In this document: positions 23,702 through 31,957 of the stretch, one piece after another | How the letters are laid out: every line of letters begins with the position of its first letter | How positions within the stretch are numbered: position 1 is the stretch's first letter | Assembly (NCBI GenBank): GCA_910576955.1 | Contig: CAJTJB010000001.1 | Coordinates: forward strand, 186,001-250,000 | Source of the DNA: an uncultured Alphaproteobacteria bacterium | GTDB lineage: Bacteria > Pseudomonadota > Alphaproteobacteria > RF32 > CAG-239 | Direction: 5' to 3' | DNA: 64,000 nt | Program-made: the position numbers and the translations under genes | The notes under the pieces: generated by a model | The model's database searches: none | Seen by the model: the letters and a program-made list of their open reading frames with translations, nothing else | What the model was told of the DNA's origin: nothing

Positions 23702-24421
23702 ATGGCAAAAGATATAAAACGCAAGAATGAAAACAACTCCGAAAACGGCGGAAAGCAATATTTTAATCTGGATGCCGAAAAGGCCTTTTTTGAAGAAGTT
23801 GACGAAGAAGTCAGAAACGAACGCTTTAAAGAGCTTATTAACAAATACGGCGGTTATATTCTGACGGTTTTAATTATTGCGCTTTCCGTTGCGGTAGGGT
23901 ATGAAAAAATCGCCCAGTGGAAAATCAGCAAAGCAGAGCAAAAAAATGTGCAATATGTTCAGGCTTTAGCGCCGACTCCTGATTATGAAAACAATATCGC
24001 CGCATTGGAAAATATTGTTGCGACCGAAAAAGGGCTTTATCGGGATATGGCTTATTTGCAAATTGCAAGCCTTTTGCTGGAAAATAACCAGACCGAAAAA
24101 GGGCTTGAGGTTTTAAGCTCCATTTATCAAGACAGCAAAGTAACAGACAAAGTCAGAGAAATTGCAGCTGTTAAACTTGCTACCTATAAAGTTGACACGG
24201 CAAACTATCAGGAAATCGAATCGCTGTTAGCCCCGATTGTGCAGAAGAACGGCGCATGGGCGGTGATGGCTAAAGAACTGATGGCGATGTCTGCCATCCA
24301 AAATAAAGATATGGCAAAGGCACGTTCCATTTATGAAGAGCTTTTGACCAACACAAACATTTCAGAAGAGTTTAAGGCAAGAATTAACGATATGCTCGCT
24401 TCAATTAACGAAGCGCAATAA
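23702..24421 (+). CDS. YfgM-like TPR_21 inner-membrane protein
   Basis: The 239-residue protein has a cytoplasmic N-terminus, one membrane helix (GGYILTVLIIALSVAVGYEKI, about 50-70) and a periplasmic TPR-like helical domain. The layout and position directly before bamB match YfgM, the ancillary subunit of the SecYEG translocon that helps hand over outer-membrane proteins to periplasmic chaperones. Similarity is architectural, and the alphaproteobacterial homologues are divergent. It is 41 nt upstream of bamB and likely co-transcribed. Confidence 0.78.
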   Translation: MAKDIKRKNENNSENGGKQYFNLDAEKAFFEEVDEEVRNERFKELINKYGGYILTVLIIALSVAVGYEKIAQWKISKAEQKNVQYVQALAPTPDYENNIAALENIVATEKGLYRDMAYLQIASLLLENNQTEKGLEVLSSIYQDSKVTDKVREIAAVKLATYKVDTANYQEIESLLAPIVQKNGAWAVMAKELMAMSAIQNKDMAKARSIYEELLTNTNISEEFKARINDMLASINEAQ

Positions 24422-24462
24422 ACGCTTACGCTTGTTCAGATTAACATTAAGGAGTTTTGAAT

Positions 24463-25782
24463 ATGCACTGGTTAGGTAAAGGACTTTGCTTATGCGGTAT
24501 GGCTTTGTGTTTGTCTTCCTGCTCACAGGATAAAAAACTTCCCGAAGGCGTGCGCATTTCGGCATTAGGAGATTTTGACAACGCGGTACAGATTCAAAAC
24601 AAGAAAATCAGCGTTTTGCCGGCGGCTTATCCTAATGTTTCATGGGCGCAGGCCGGTGTTAATCCACAACATGTTATCGGCAATTTGAAAGCCGGATTTG
24701 ACCTGCAGGAATTGTGGTCGAATAATTTTGGCAAAGGAATCAGCAAGCGCGATATTTTGCTGGCTTCACCGGTGGTTAAAGGCAACAACATTTTTGTGAT
24801 GGACAGCAAAGGGTTGGTCAGCGCTTTTGATATTAACAGCGGGGAGCGCTTGTGGGAAAATAATCTGACTGCGAATATCGGTGGTTTCAAAGAAACAAAA
24901 AGTCGCGCGTCCGGACTGGCTGTTGATGACGGAACGCTTTTTGCCACAACCGGTTTCGGAGGCGTTTTTGCCATGAATGCGGAAAACGGCACGCCCAAAT
25001 GGCGCAAAGTTATGGAATCTCCTATTCGAATCGCCCCGACAGTGACCGATAAAATGCTTTTGGTACAGACGGTTGACAATAAGCTTTATGCTTTAGACAA
25101 GGCAACCGGACATGAGCTGTGGCGCTTTGGCGTGGCGCATGAAGATACGGTGATTGCCGGCGGTGCTGCACCGGCCTATGATGCGGATGACAATGTGGTG
25201 GTTGCGGGTTTTTCTAACGGTGAAATTGTGGTTTTGAACGCTGCTGTCGGCACACCTTTGTGGTCCGAGATGCTCGTTTCAAACAAGCAGGTGACATCTA
25301 CTACGGAAATCAATACCATCGGGGCATATCCGATTGTGCAGGACGGCGTGATTTATGCCATCAGCAATAGCAATATTATGCTTGCAATTGATATGCGGAG
25401 CGGCGAAAAACTTTGGGAGCGGGAAATCGGCTCTATGCAAAATATGTTGTTAGCCGGAGATTATCTGTTTGTTATTTCTAACCGCAATATTTTGTATGCA
25501 ATTGATAAAAATGATGGCGAAACGATATGGTCTATGGATGTGTATGAATATCTGCGCGATGAAGACGACGGCAGCGTTTTGGTATATGCCGCTCCGCCGC
25601 TGATGCTTAACGGGCAGATTTTTCTCGCATTTTCAAACGGCAGTGTCATCAAAATTGATGCAGCATCGGGAACGCTTCGCGCAAAGACTGATTTAGGTAT
25701 TGACATCAGCAACGGATTAATTGCCGCACAAGAAAAGGTGATTGCCGTTTCTGATGATGCGGATGTCATTGTTTTCAAATAA
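24463..25782 (+). CDS. bamB: Outer membrane protein assembly factor BamB
   Basis: The 439-residue lipoprotein has a lipobox (CLSS/C, Cys about 20) and an eight-bladed PQQ-type beta-propeller with repeated G-x-x-x-W signatures (SGERLWENN, NGTPKWRKV, TGHELWRFG, VGTPLWSEM, SGEKLWERE, DGETIWSMD). It scaffolds BamA in the Bam complex, which inserts beta-barrels such as the autotransporter and the small porin-like protein in this window. AAGGAG lies 8 nt before the ATG; an in-frame TTG two codons upstream is less likely. It sits between the yfgM-like gene and thyX with short gaps, consistent with an operon ending at der. Confidence 0.92.
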   Translation: MHWLGKGLCLCGMALCLSSCSQDKKLPEGVRISALGDFDNAVQIQNKKISVLPAAYPNVSWAQAGVNPQHVIGNLKAGFDLQELWSNNFGKGISKRDILLASPVVKGNNIFVMDSKGLVSAFDINSGERLWENNLTANIGGFKETKSRASGLAVDDGTLFATTGFGGVFAMNAENGTPKWRKVMESPIRIAPTVTDKMLLVQTVDNKLYALDKATGHELWRFGVAHEDTVIAGGAAPAYDADDNVVVAGFSNGEIVVLNAAVGTPLWSEMLVSNKQVTSTTEINTIGAYPIVQDGVIYAISNSNIMLAIDMRSGEKLWEREIGSMQNMLLAGDYLFVISNRNILYAIDKNDGETIWSMDVYEYLRDEDDGSVLVYAAPPLMLNGQIFLAFSNGSVIKIDAASGTLRAKTDLGIDISNGLIAAQEKVIAVSDDADVIVFK

Positions 25783-25798
25783 CGATAAGGAACGAACT

Positions 25799-26722
25799 AT
25801 GGTTAAAGTGGTTGAGGCTGACAGCGAAATTTATCAGTTAGATAAATTGGAAAATATTTGCACGCATATTGAGCGTTGCGGGCGGACGTGTTATAAATCT
25901 GAAAACCTTATCACAGACGAAACGGCTGTTCCTTTTATCCGCGGTATTTTGAAAAGCGGTCACGAATCGGTGATTGAACACGCGAATGTTATTTTCAGTA
26001 TGCCGGAAAATGGAAAGAACCATCGCATTTTTGAGATGAAAGACATTCGCGGGCTTAATATTTCTTTTGAGCAAGGCGTTATTGCCGTTTCGGGAAATAT
26101 GCGGGCATTTCGCGATTTGGCGCGGGCATATAACGTACACGACTTTCTTTTGCTTATCGGCAATCCTTTATTTTATATCAATCCGGATGCCATGCCGGTT
26201 TTTGACGGAGTTAAAATTGAGGGCGTGCAATCTTCCCGTTTTTCGGAATTGCATAACTACGCGACCACCCATTCTATTTGTGATATCGGCGCATATAAAG
26301 ACGTGACCCGTCATAGGCTCGCCTCATTTTCCATCGAGTCAACCCGCTATTGCAACTATTCTAAAGGGAAGTTTGGCAGCGAGCTGACAATGATGGAACC
26401 TTGCAACATTGAAAAAGGCTCGGAAATGTATGCCGAATGGTTTAAAGCTGTGGGAATGATTGAAGCGGCTTATATGAAAATGGCAGAACTTGGCGCTAAA
26501 GGCGACCAGCTCCGGATGCTCTTGCCACACTCGAGCAAGGCGGATATGATTATGTCTGCCAATGTGGCGGAATGGAAGCATATTTTTGCGCTACGCTGCC
26601 ACACGGCGGCTCATCCGTCTGTTCGCGTGGTGATGAAAAAAATATTAGCTAATCTGTATAAGCTTTATCCGCACTTTTTTGCCGAACAATATCAGGAATT
26701 TATCGGCAAGCCGGCGGATTGA
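25799..26722 (+). CDS. thyX: FAD-dependent thymidylate synthase ThyX
   Basis: The 307-residue protein makes dTMP from dUMP using methylene-tetrahydrofolate and NADPH/FAD. The ThyX signature RHRLASFSIES begins at Arg171, and an N-terminal GHESVIEHANVIFSM segment carries flavin/nucleotide contacts. The start at 25799 follows AAGGA and lies 16 nt after the bamB stop; the longer frame overlapping bamB is rejected. ThyX replaces ThyA in many anaerobes and reduced-genome bacteria. No thyA is seen here. Confidence 0.96.
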   Translation: MVKVVEADSEIYQLDKLENICTHIERCGRTCYKSENLITDETAVPFIRGILKSGHESVIEHANVIFSMPENGKNHRIFEMKDIRGLNISFEQGVIAVSGNMRAFRDLARAYNVHDFLLLIGNPLFYINPDAMPVFDGVKIEGVQSSRFSELHNYATTHSICDIGAYKDVTRHRLASFSIESTRYCNYSKGKFGSELTMMEPCNIEKGSEMYAEWFKAVGMIEAAYMKMAELGAKGDQLRMLLPHSSKADMIMSANVAEWKHIFALRCHTAAHPSVRVVMKKILANLYKLYPHFFAEQYQEFIGKPAD

Positions 26723-26801
26723 TTTAACGCTTGAAAAATTCAAAGCTTTGTGTTATATGCCTAGCTAATTAGTTTATTTTGCTTTTTAAAAAGGATTTGA
26801 T

Positions 26802-28175
26802 ATGGCTTTGAAACTGGCAATTGTCGGACGTCCGAACGTTGGCAAGTCAACATTATTTAACCGTCTGGCGGGAAAAAAACTCGCATTGGTGCATGACCTT
26901 CCGGGGGTGACGCGCGACCGCAAAGAAGTTACGACCAAACTTAAAGATTTGGAATTGACCATTATTGATACGGCCGGTTACGAAGAGGCAACCGAAGGCA
27001 AAATGGAAGAGCGGATGTGGCAGCAAACCAAACGCGCGATTGAAGAATCTGATGTGGTATTGTTTTTATTTGACGCGCGTGCCGGTATGCAGGCTTATGA
27101 CGAACACTTTGCCGACTTGGTGCGCAAAAGCAAAAAGCCGGTTTTATTGCTGGCAAACAAATGCGAGGGGCGTGACCAAGAACAAGGGATTTATGAAGCT
27201 TATAAATTGGGGCTTGGAGAGCCGATTATTTTTTCAGCCGAGCACAGCATCGGGTTTGACGAGTTGTATTTGCAATTGAAAGAGTTGGAAGAAAAACTGT
27301 TTGCAGCCAAAAATGAGGAAGAAACCGGCGAAGAAGATGCAATTGAAGACATTAACGAACTAAAGAAAAAGCCGATACAGATTGCGATTGTCGGACGACC
27401 GAACGTCGGGAAGTCCACCCTTGTTAATGCGCTGTTAAATGATGAACGGATGTTGACCGGTCCGGAAGCAGGGCTAACGCGCGATGCGATTACTTCGCGT
27501 TGGCAGTGGAAAGGCTGGAAGATAAATCTTGTTGATACGGCGGGTTTGCGCAAGCAAGCGAAAGTGACCGGCGCAATTGAAAAAATGTCGGTTGAAAGCA
27601 CAATGTATGCCGCTAATATGGCACAGGTTGTCATTTTGGTTTTGGATGCGGACGGCGTGTTAGATAAGCAGGATTTAACGATTGCCCGCAAGGTTTTGGA
27701 TGAAGGGCGCGCGTTGGTGGTGGCGGTCAACAAATGGGATATTGCCGACAAGCAAGAGGCATTGCAAAAGCTTAATGACAAGCTCGCGACATCCTTGACA
27801 CAAGCCGAAGGCGTGCCGACGGTTACGATTTCAGCATTGAAAAAGCACGGATTAGATAAACTTTTGAGCGCAGTGATTAAAGTTTATGAGCGTTGGAACG
27901 TGCGTATTCCGACAGCTCCTTTAAACCAATGGTTTCGCGATGTACAAGAGGCTAACCCTGCCCCCTTGGGCAAAAATAAACGTCGGATTAAGCTTAAATA
28001 TATCACACAGGCCAAAACCCGTCCACCGTCATTTTTTATATTCTCCAGCAATCCTGAAGGGCTGCCGGATTCATATTTGCGGTATCTGACGAACCAACTG
28101 CGCGAAACTTTCGGGCTACGCGGCATTCCCATCCGGATTACGGTTCGAAAAGCTGACAACCCGTATGCAGAGTAA
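26802..28175 (+). CDS. der: Ribosome-assembly GTPase Der (EngA)
   Basis: The 457-residue protein has the unique tandem G-domain architecture of Der. GRPNVGKS occurs at residues 8-15 and again near 200, each with DTAGYE/DTAGLR and NK.D/NKWD motifs, joined by an acidic linker (EEETGEEDAIEDINEL), and followed by a KH-like C-terminal domain. It is essential for 50S ribosomal subunit maturation. AAAAAGGA precedes the ATG. It ends in a strong terminator shared with the convergent tautomerase gene. Confidence 0.97.
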   Translation: MALKLAIVGRPNVGKSTLFNRLAGKKLALVHDLPGVTRDRKEVTTKLKDLELTIIDTAGYEEATEGKMEERMWQQTKRAIEESDVVLFLFDARAGMQAYDEHFADLVRKSKKPVLLLANKCEGRDQEQGIYEAYKLGLGEPIIFSAEHSIGFDELYLQLKELEEKLFAAKNEEETGEEDAIEDINELKKKPIQIAIVGRPNVGKSTLVNALLNDERMLTGPEAGLTRDAITSRWQWKGWKINLVDTAGLRKQAKVTGAIEKMSVESTMYAANMAQVVILVLDADGVLDKQDLTIARKVLDEGRALVVAVNKWDIADKQEALQKLNDKLATSLTQAEGVPTVTISALKKHGLDKLLSAVIKVYERWNVRIPTAPLNQWFRDVQEANPAPLGKNKRRIKLKYITQAKTRPPSFFIFSSNPEGLPDSYLRYLTNQLRETFGLRGIPIRITVRKADNPYAE

Positions 28176-28177
28176 TA

Positions 28178-28208
28178 AAAAATCCCTTGATTTTTCAAGG
28201 GATTTTTT
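28178..28208. terminator. Bidirectional terminator between der and the MIF-like gene
   Basis: The stem AATCCCTTGA/TCAAGGGATT with a TTTT loop is followed by a T run on the plus strand and preceded by an A run, so it can end both der and the convergent exporter-tautomerase unit. Confidence 0.88.
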
Positions 28209-28211
28209 TAT

Positions 28212-28553
28212 TTAGCCGAATGTTCTGCCGGAACTTGCCGTGTATGCGGCGAGGCAGTCTATCAGTGATATATTTATATATTGGTTTTGCGCGATGCCGA
28301 GCTCTCCGGCAAAAAAGTCTGTCAGCCCGGAAACAACCTTGTCTTTATCCCCTAAACCGATTGATTTCAGCTCTATCAGCGCTCCTTTGTTTTTTGCACT
28401 GCCGCCGTGTGCCATTGCCGGATTATGGATAATGTTTGCAACAACATAACCGACCGGCTTATGCAGCAATTCGGCTGTGAGGGCGGATGCTTTTTCTGCC
28501 AGCTCCGCGGCATTATTTATATCTGCATTGGTATAAACGGTTAAATAGGGCAT
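28212..28553 (-). CDS. MIF-like tautomerase (macrophage migration inhibitory factor family)
   Basis: The 113-residue protein begins M-P-Y-L, so the processed N-terminus is the catalytic Pro1 of the tautomerase superfamily. Length and order match MIF/D-dopachrome tautomerase rather than the 60-residue 4-oxalocrotonate type: a beta-alpha-beta half ending KPVGYVVANIIHNP, then the diagnostic MAHGGS (MAFGGS in mammals), then the second half with LIELKSIGLGDKDK and QYINISLID. MIF trimers tautomerise phenylpyruvate, and eukaryotic forms are cytokines. The natural substrate here is unknown. Canonical MIF thiol motif CxxC is absent (KNKG). GGAG precedes the ATG. It starts 15 nt after the MsbA-like gene and is probably co-transcribed. 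Confidence 0.88.
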   Translation of the reverse strand: MPYLTVYTNADINNAAELAEKASALTAELLHKPVGYVVANIIHNPAMAHGGSAKNKGALIELKSIGLGDKDKVVSGLTDFFAGELGIAQNQYINISLIDCLAAYTASSGRTFG

Positions 28554-28568
28554 CTGTTTATCTCTCCT

Positions 28569-30338
28569 TTAATGTAATTGTGTATGATACAAAGCGGCAT
28601 ATATGCCGTTTTCTTTATTTATCAACTCATCGTGAGTGCCGATTTCGGCAATTTTTCCATAATTCACGACAACAATTTTATCTGCATTGCGAACGGTTGA
28701 CAAGCGGTGCGCAATAATAAACACCGTACGGTCTGCCATCAGGTTTTCGATTGCCTGCTGAACGATAGCCTCGGACTTGTTATCCAGCGCAGAGGTCGCC
28801 TCATCCAAAATTACTATCGGTGCATTTTTAATAAACGCACGGGCGATAGCAATACGCTGTTTCTGACCGCCGGAAAGCAACACGCCGCGTTCACCGATTT
28901 CAGTATCCAGCCCTTTATCCAGCGTTCCGATAAATTCATCCAGGCACGCACATTTGACAGCGTTTTGAATTTCCTCTTCCGTTGCGTCTTCTTTGCCCAA
29001 AATGATGTTATCGCGAATCGTGCCGCCAAAGAGGAAGTTATCTTGAAAAACGATAGCAATGTTATCACGCAGAGAATCAATATCCAACTCGCGAATATCC
29101 GTGCCATCAATCAGGATTTCACCTTTTTTGACATCATAAAAACGCGGCAAAAGGTTGACCATTGTGGTTTTTCCACCGCCGGAATTGCCGACAAAAGCGA
29201 TTGTTTCACCGATTTTTATTTTTAAATTCACGTTCTCCAAAACCGGCTTGTTTTTAACATATGAGAAAGAAACATTTTTATATTCAATACTCTTTTCGGG
29301 CTTATTAAGCATTTTCGGCTTATCGCAATTTCTGATTTCCGGCACGCGCTCTAATGCGGTAAAAACGCGCTCCATTGCCATCAGCGCCATCTGCACGCTG
29401 TTGAAGTTATTACCGATACTTTTAATCGGATTATACAACATAATCAACGCGGCAATAAACGAAACGAAATTACCGGCAGTTATCTGATGATTCACAATCA
29501 GGTATGACCCCGTCCAGATAACGGCAGCAATACCGAAAGACACAATAAAATGCATAATCGGCGACATCATTCCGGTACGCTGAATCATTTTCATCCCGAG
29601 CTTAAACACGCTGTCTAACGTGCTGCAGAAGCGTTTATTTTGATAATCATACAAATTATAAGAAGAGATAATCCGATTGCCGTTATACGTTTCATTAAAA
29701 TGCGTCATGACGGCTGCGCCCGAAAATATGGATTTATCCATCAGGCTTTTAATCCGGCGGCGAACCCTTGTAAGCGGGAACAATGCGCACAACAGTACAA
29801 TTGTTGCAATAATCGCAAGCTGCCACGAATTATAAAACAACACGGCAATTAACGACAGCGAAGAAAATAAACGGGTTGTAAACAGTTTCATATTATTTAG
29901 CAAACCGCTGCAGGCCGAATCTACATCATTATTAAAGCGAAAGATAATATCGCCGGAAGTGTTTTTATCAAAAAAACCGGCATTGTAATGCATGAGCTTG
30001 CAAAACAGGGTCTTTTTAACATCCATTGCCACTTTCTGACCGACCCAAGTGTTTAAGTATGTCGCCGTATATGTCAGCAGGCTTTGAATAGAACTGAAAA
30101 CGATAATCAGCAACGGAATAAAAAAGGTTGTTGAGCCCAAAGTGCTTTTTTCCACCATCACGACATCCATATACGGTTTTAAAGCCCAGGCAATAACGGC
30201 ATCCATCGAGCCAATCGGAATTGTTATCAGAACGGCTATCAGCGCCCTGCCCCAGTATGGTCTGACATACGGTAAAATCTTCTTATAATTAATAACAATA
30301 TTCAAACTTGAGATTTTGGCTTTGAGTTTTTGAAACAT
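28569..30338 (-). CDS. MsbA-like ABC exporter (lipid A/lipid flippase family)
   Basis: From MFQKLKAKIS the product is 589 residues: six membrane helices in the first 330 residues, then a nucleotide-binding domain with Walker A GNSGGGKTT, Q-loop FQDNFLFGG, signature LSGGQKQR, Walker B PIVILDEATSALD and the H-loop IIAHRLSTVR. The fused half-transporter architecture and sequence match MsbA-type exporters, which flip lipid A-core or other amphiphiles across the inner membrane as homodimers. The substrate is inferred. I reject a TTG start 20 codons upstream. GGGAAG lies near the ATG. The MIF-like gene follows at 15 nt. Confidence 0.88.
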   Translation of the reverse strand: MFQKLKAKISSLNIVINYKKILPYVRPYWGRALIAVLITIPIGSMDAVIAWALKPYMDVVMVEKSTLGSTTFFIPLLIIVFSSIQSLLTYTATYLNTWVGQKVAMDVKKTLFCKLMHYNAGFFDKNTSGDIIFRFNNDVDSACSGLLNNMKLFTTRLFSSLSLIAVLFYNSWQLAIIATIVLLCALFPLTRVRRRIKSLMDKSIFSGAAVMTHFNETYNGNRIISSYNLYDYQNKRFCSTLDSVFKLGMKMIQRTGMMSPIMHFIVSFGIAAVIWTGSYLIVNHQITAGNFVSFIAALIMLYNPIKSIGNNFNSVQMALMAMERVFTALERVPEIRNCDKPKMLNKPEKSIEYKNVSFSYVKNKPVLENVNLKIKIGETIAFVGNSGGGKTTMVNLLPRFYDVKKGEILIDGTDIRELDIDSLRDNIAIVFQDNFLFGGTIRDNIILGKEDATEEEIQNAVKCACLDEFIGTLDKGLDTEIGERGVLLSGGQKQRIAIARAFIKNAPIVILDEATSALDNKSEAIVQQAIENLMADRTVFIIAHRLSTVRNADKIVVVNYGKIAEIGTHDELINKENGIYAALYHTQLH

Positions 30339-30473
30339 TAGTCTTCCCGATATATAATTTACATAACAGCGTTTCTGCGGAATTTCCGCCTTCCGCAACG
30401 GTTGACATTTAGCAGATTTTTTATCAGTTGTAAATAAAAAAATCTTTTCTGTAAATAGATAAAATCCGGATAC

Positions 30474-30505
30474 AAAAAAAGCCGTCCGAAAACTCGAAAC
30501 GGCTT
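30474..30505 (-). terminator. Terminator of the cold-shock gene
   Basis: On the reverse strand AAGCCGT pairs with ACGGCTT around a 13-nt loop and is followed by a run of T residues, about 25 nt after the cold-shock stop codon. Confidence 0.8.
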
Positions 30506-30529
30506 AATATCCATAGTCCATCACTTTAC

Positions 30530-30733
30530 TTACAAAATTTCAATTGCGCCAGCAGCCGTGCGTCCGCGGTCATCATAAATTTCATAGCTGACACGCTGAC
30601 CTTCATACAACTTTCTCAATCCTTTTTCTTCCAGTTTTGTGATATGTACAAACACGTCCTTTCCACCGTTTTCAGGTTGAATAAAGCCATAACCTTTGCG
30701 GGAATTAAACCATTTAACAGTACCTGTCGTCAT
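30530..30733 (-). CDS. Cold-shock domain protein (CspA family)
   Basis: The 67-residue protein is a single cold-shock domain beginning TTGTVKWFNSRKGYGFIQPE with RNP1 (KGYGFIQ, 13-19) and RNP2 (VFVHI, 27-31). These small proteins bind single-stranded RNA/DNA and melt mRNA structure. AAGGAG lies 6 nt before the ATG. Its transcript begins near 30797 from a consensus-like promoter, giving a leader of about 64 nt, shorter than the thermosensing leader of E. coli cspA. It is monocistronic. Confidence 0.95.
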   Translation of the reverse strand: MTTGTVKWFNSRKGYGFIQPENGGKDVFVHITKLEEKGLRKLYEGQRVSYEIYDDRGRTAAGAIEIL

Positions 30734-30803
30734 ATTGTCTCCTTATTAATAAAATAAACAAGTTTCACTTTCTCTGCCAAAAACAATGCTTTGACAGAAG
30801 CTA

Positions 30804-30831
30804 TTTATAATACCATTTATTTTATAGTCAA
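30804..30831 (-). promoter_or_regulatory. Promoter of the cold-shock gene
   Basis: On the reverse strand TTGACT (30826-30831) and TATAAA (30804-30809) are separated by 16 nt. Confidence 0.6.
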
Positions 30832-30845
30832 TACACAATATGCAT

Positions 30846-31217
30846 TTAAAGGTTGTTTTTTAAAGCTATATTATGGATTTTATTCCTAATTAATTCACGA
30901 AATTCTGGGTTTATACTACTTTCTTTAGCTTTTTCATTCATAATTTTCAAAATATCTTCGCGGTATTTGGGCTTATTGAGGGCAATTTTTTCAAGATAAT
31001 ATACCGTTGCTTCAAAAATCTGTTTTTCTTCGCTGTTTAACCCGCTGGCAATGCTTAAATAGACCGGCGAAAACTTCTTTTTAACCTCGGTATGGTTTAA
31101 AGCATAGGAGGCTTTTTGAATTTTTTCGGCTTCGGCCGGGCTGATGTCCCCGCTTTTGCGGCGCACGATAAAACCGGTAATTTTTTTAAGCATTGATGTA
31201 CTGATTTTGGCTGACAT
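30846..31217 (-). CDS. Hypothetical helical protein, 123 aa
   Basis: I do not recognise this basic, helix-rich cytoplasmic protein. Starting at MSAKISTSM it has no signal peptide or membrane helix, and it contains PAEAEKIQKASYALNHTEVKKKFSPVY-type amphipathic helices. GAGGGAAG lies 5 nt before the chosen ATG at 31217; a start 12 codons upstream would bury this SD. It stands between the cold-shock gene and tRNA-Gln. Codon usage and composition look like those of neighbouring genes, so I take it as real. Confidence 0.6.
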   Translation of the reverse strand: MSAKISTSMLKKITGFIVRRKSGDISPAEAEKIQKASYALNHTEVKKKFSPVYLSIASGLNSEEKQIFEATVYYLEKIALNKPKYREDILKIMNEKAKESSINPEFRELIRNKIHNIALKNNL

Positions 31218-31308
31218 TTTCTTCCCTCTTTTTAATTCCCATAATATAAACATAAATGAGTTTTTTCTTTTTGCAATCAGTTTTTAATGAAAAATATAAG
31301 AAAAACTA

Positions 31309-31337
31309 TTGACACTTAAAATAAAGCATACTATGAA
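31309..31337 (+). promoter_or_regulatory. Promoter of tRNA-Gln
   Basis: TTGACA (31309-31314) and TATGAA (31332-31337) are separated by 17 nt and end 19 nt before the mature tRNA. Confidence 0.65.
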
Positions 31338-31356
31338 TGGTGACGTTATCAGCGAT

Positions 31357-31430
31357 TGCTTGATCGTCTAATGGTAGGACAGCGGACTCTGACTCCGTTA
31401 ATCTTGGTTCGAATCCAGGTCAAGCAGCCA
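31357..31430 (+). tRNA. tRNA-Gln (anticodon CTG)
   Basis: The cloverleaf is complete. Acceptor TGCTTGA pairs with TCAAGCA, the D arm has TAATGGTAGGA, the anticodon stem-loop GCGGA-CTCTGAC-TCCGT puts CTG at 34-36, and the T arm has GGTTCGAATCC. CCA is encoded. It reads CAG codons. A good promoter precedes it and an intrinsic terminator follows, so it is a single-gene unit. Confidence 0.95.
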
Positions 31431-31438
31431 ACAAAACA

Positions 31439-31466
31439 GAAGCCGGGTTTTATATCCGGCTTTTGT
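31439..31466 (+). terminator. Terminator after tRNA-Gln
   Basis: AGCCGG and CCGGCT arms flank a 9-nt loop and are followed by TTTTGTTTTC, about 10 nt beyond the tRNA. Confidence 0.8.
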
Positions 31467-31468
31467 TT

Positions 31469-31957
31469 TCAGGGTTTGATTTCTATCGGTGTGCCGTTTG
31501 GCACCAGTTTCCAGATTTCTTCTATTTCTTTATCGGTTACGGCAATACATCCCTCTGTCCAATTATAGTTATTATGGATGAAGTCAAATGCGGCATTCGG
31601 CGCGTAATTCGGATAGCCGTGAATCATTATATCGCCGCCGGGGGAGACTTTTTTAGCGGCAGCGCGGGATTTGTCTGCCGCATTCGGATACGAGATGCGT
31701 AACGACAGATGATATGCACTTTTAGGATTGCGCCCCGAGATGGTATATTTGCCTTCCGGCGTTTTGCCGTCACCTTCCTTTTCTTTGTGCCCTGTCGGGT
31801 TTGGACCGAGGCGGATGGTATATTCTTTAATATTTTTATTGCCTTGGCGCAGATACATTTTGCGGACGGATTTTTCAACCAAAATATTATCTATGGTTTT
31901 ATCGGCGGCTATTACCGGCACGGCTGTCAGCAACAATATTATAATCAACTTTTTCAT
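31469..31957 (-). CDS. L,D-transpeptidase (YkuD-fold, ErfK/YafK-like)
   Basis: The 162-residue protein has a signal peptide (MKKLIIILLLTAVPVIAADK) and a compact YkuD domain covering the rest. The catalytic region reads IMIHGYPN (His) and then TEGCIAV, where Cys is the nucleophile of the usual S/T-x-G-C-I/R motif. These periplasmic enzymes form 3-3 peptidoglycan cross-links or attach proteins to murein; the short YafK-like forms may instead cleave such links. It overlaps the mutY stop/start by 4 nt (ATGA), so it is translationally coupled to mutY. Confidence 0.88.
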   Translation of the reverse strand: MKKLIIILLLTAVPVIAADKTIDNILVEKSVRKMYLRQGNKNIKEYTIRLGPNPTGHKEKEGDGKTPEGKYTISGRNPKSAYHLSLRISYPNAADKSRAAAKKVSPGGDIMIHGYPNYAPNAAFDFIHNNYNWTEGCIAVTDKEIEEIWKLVPNGTPIEIKP

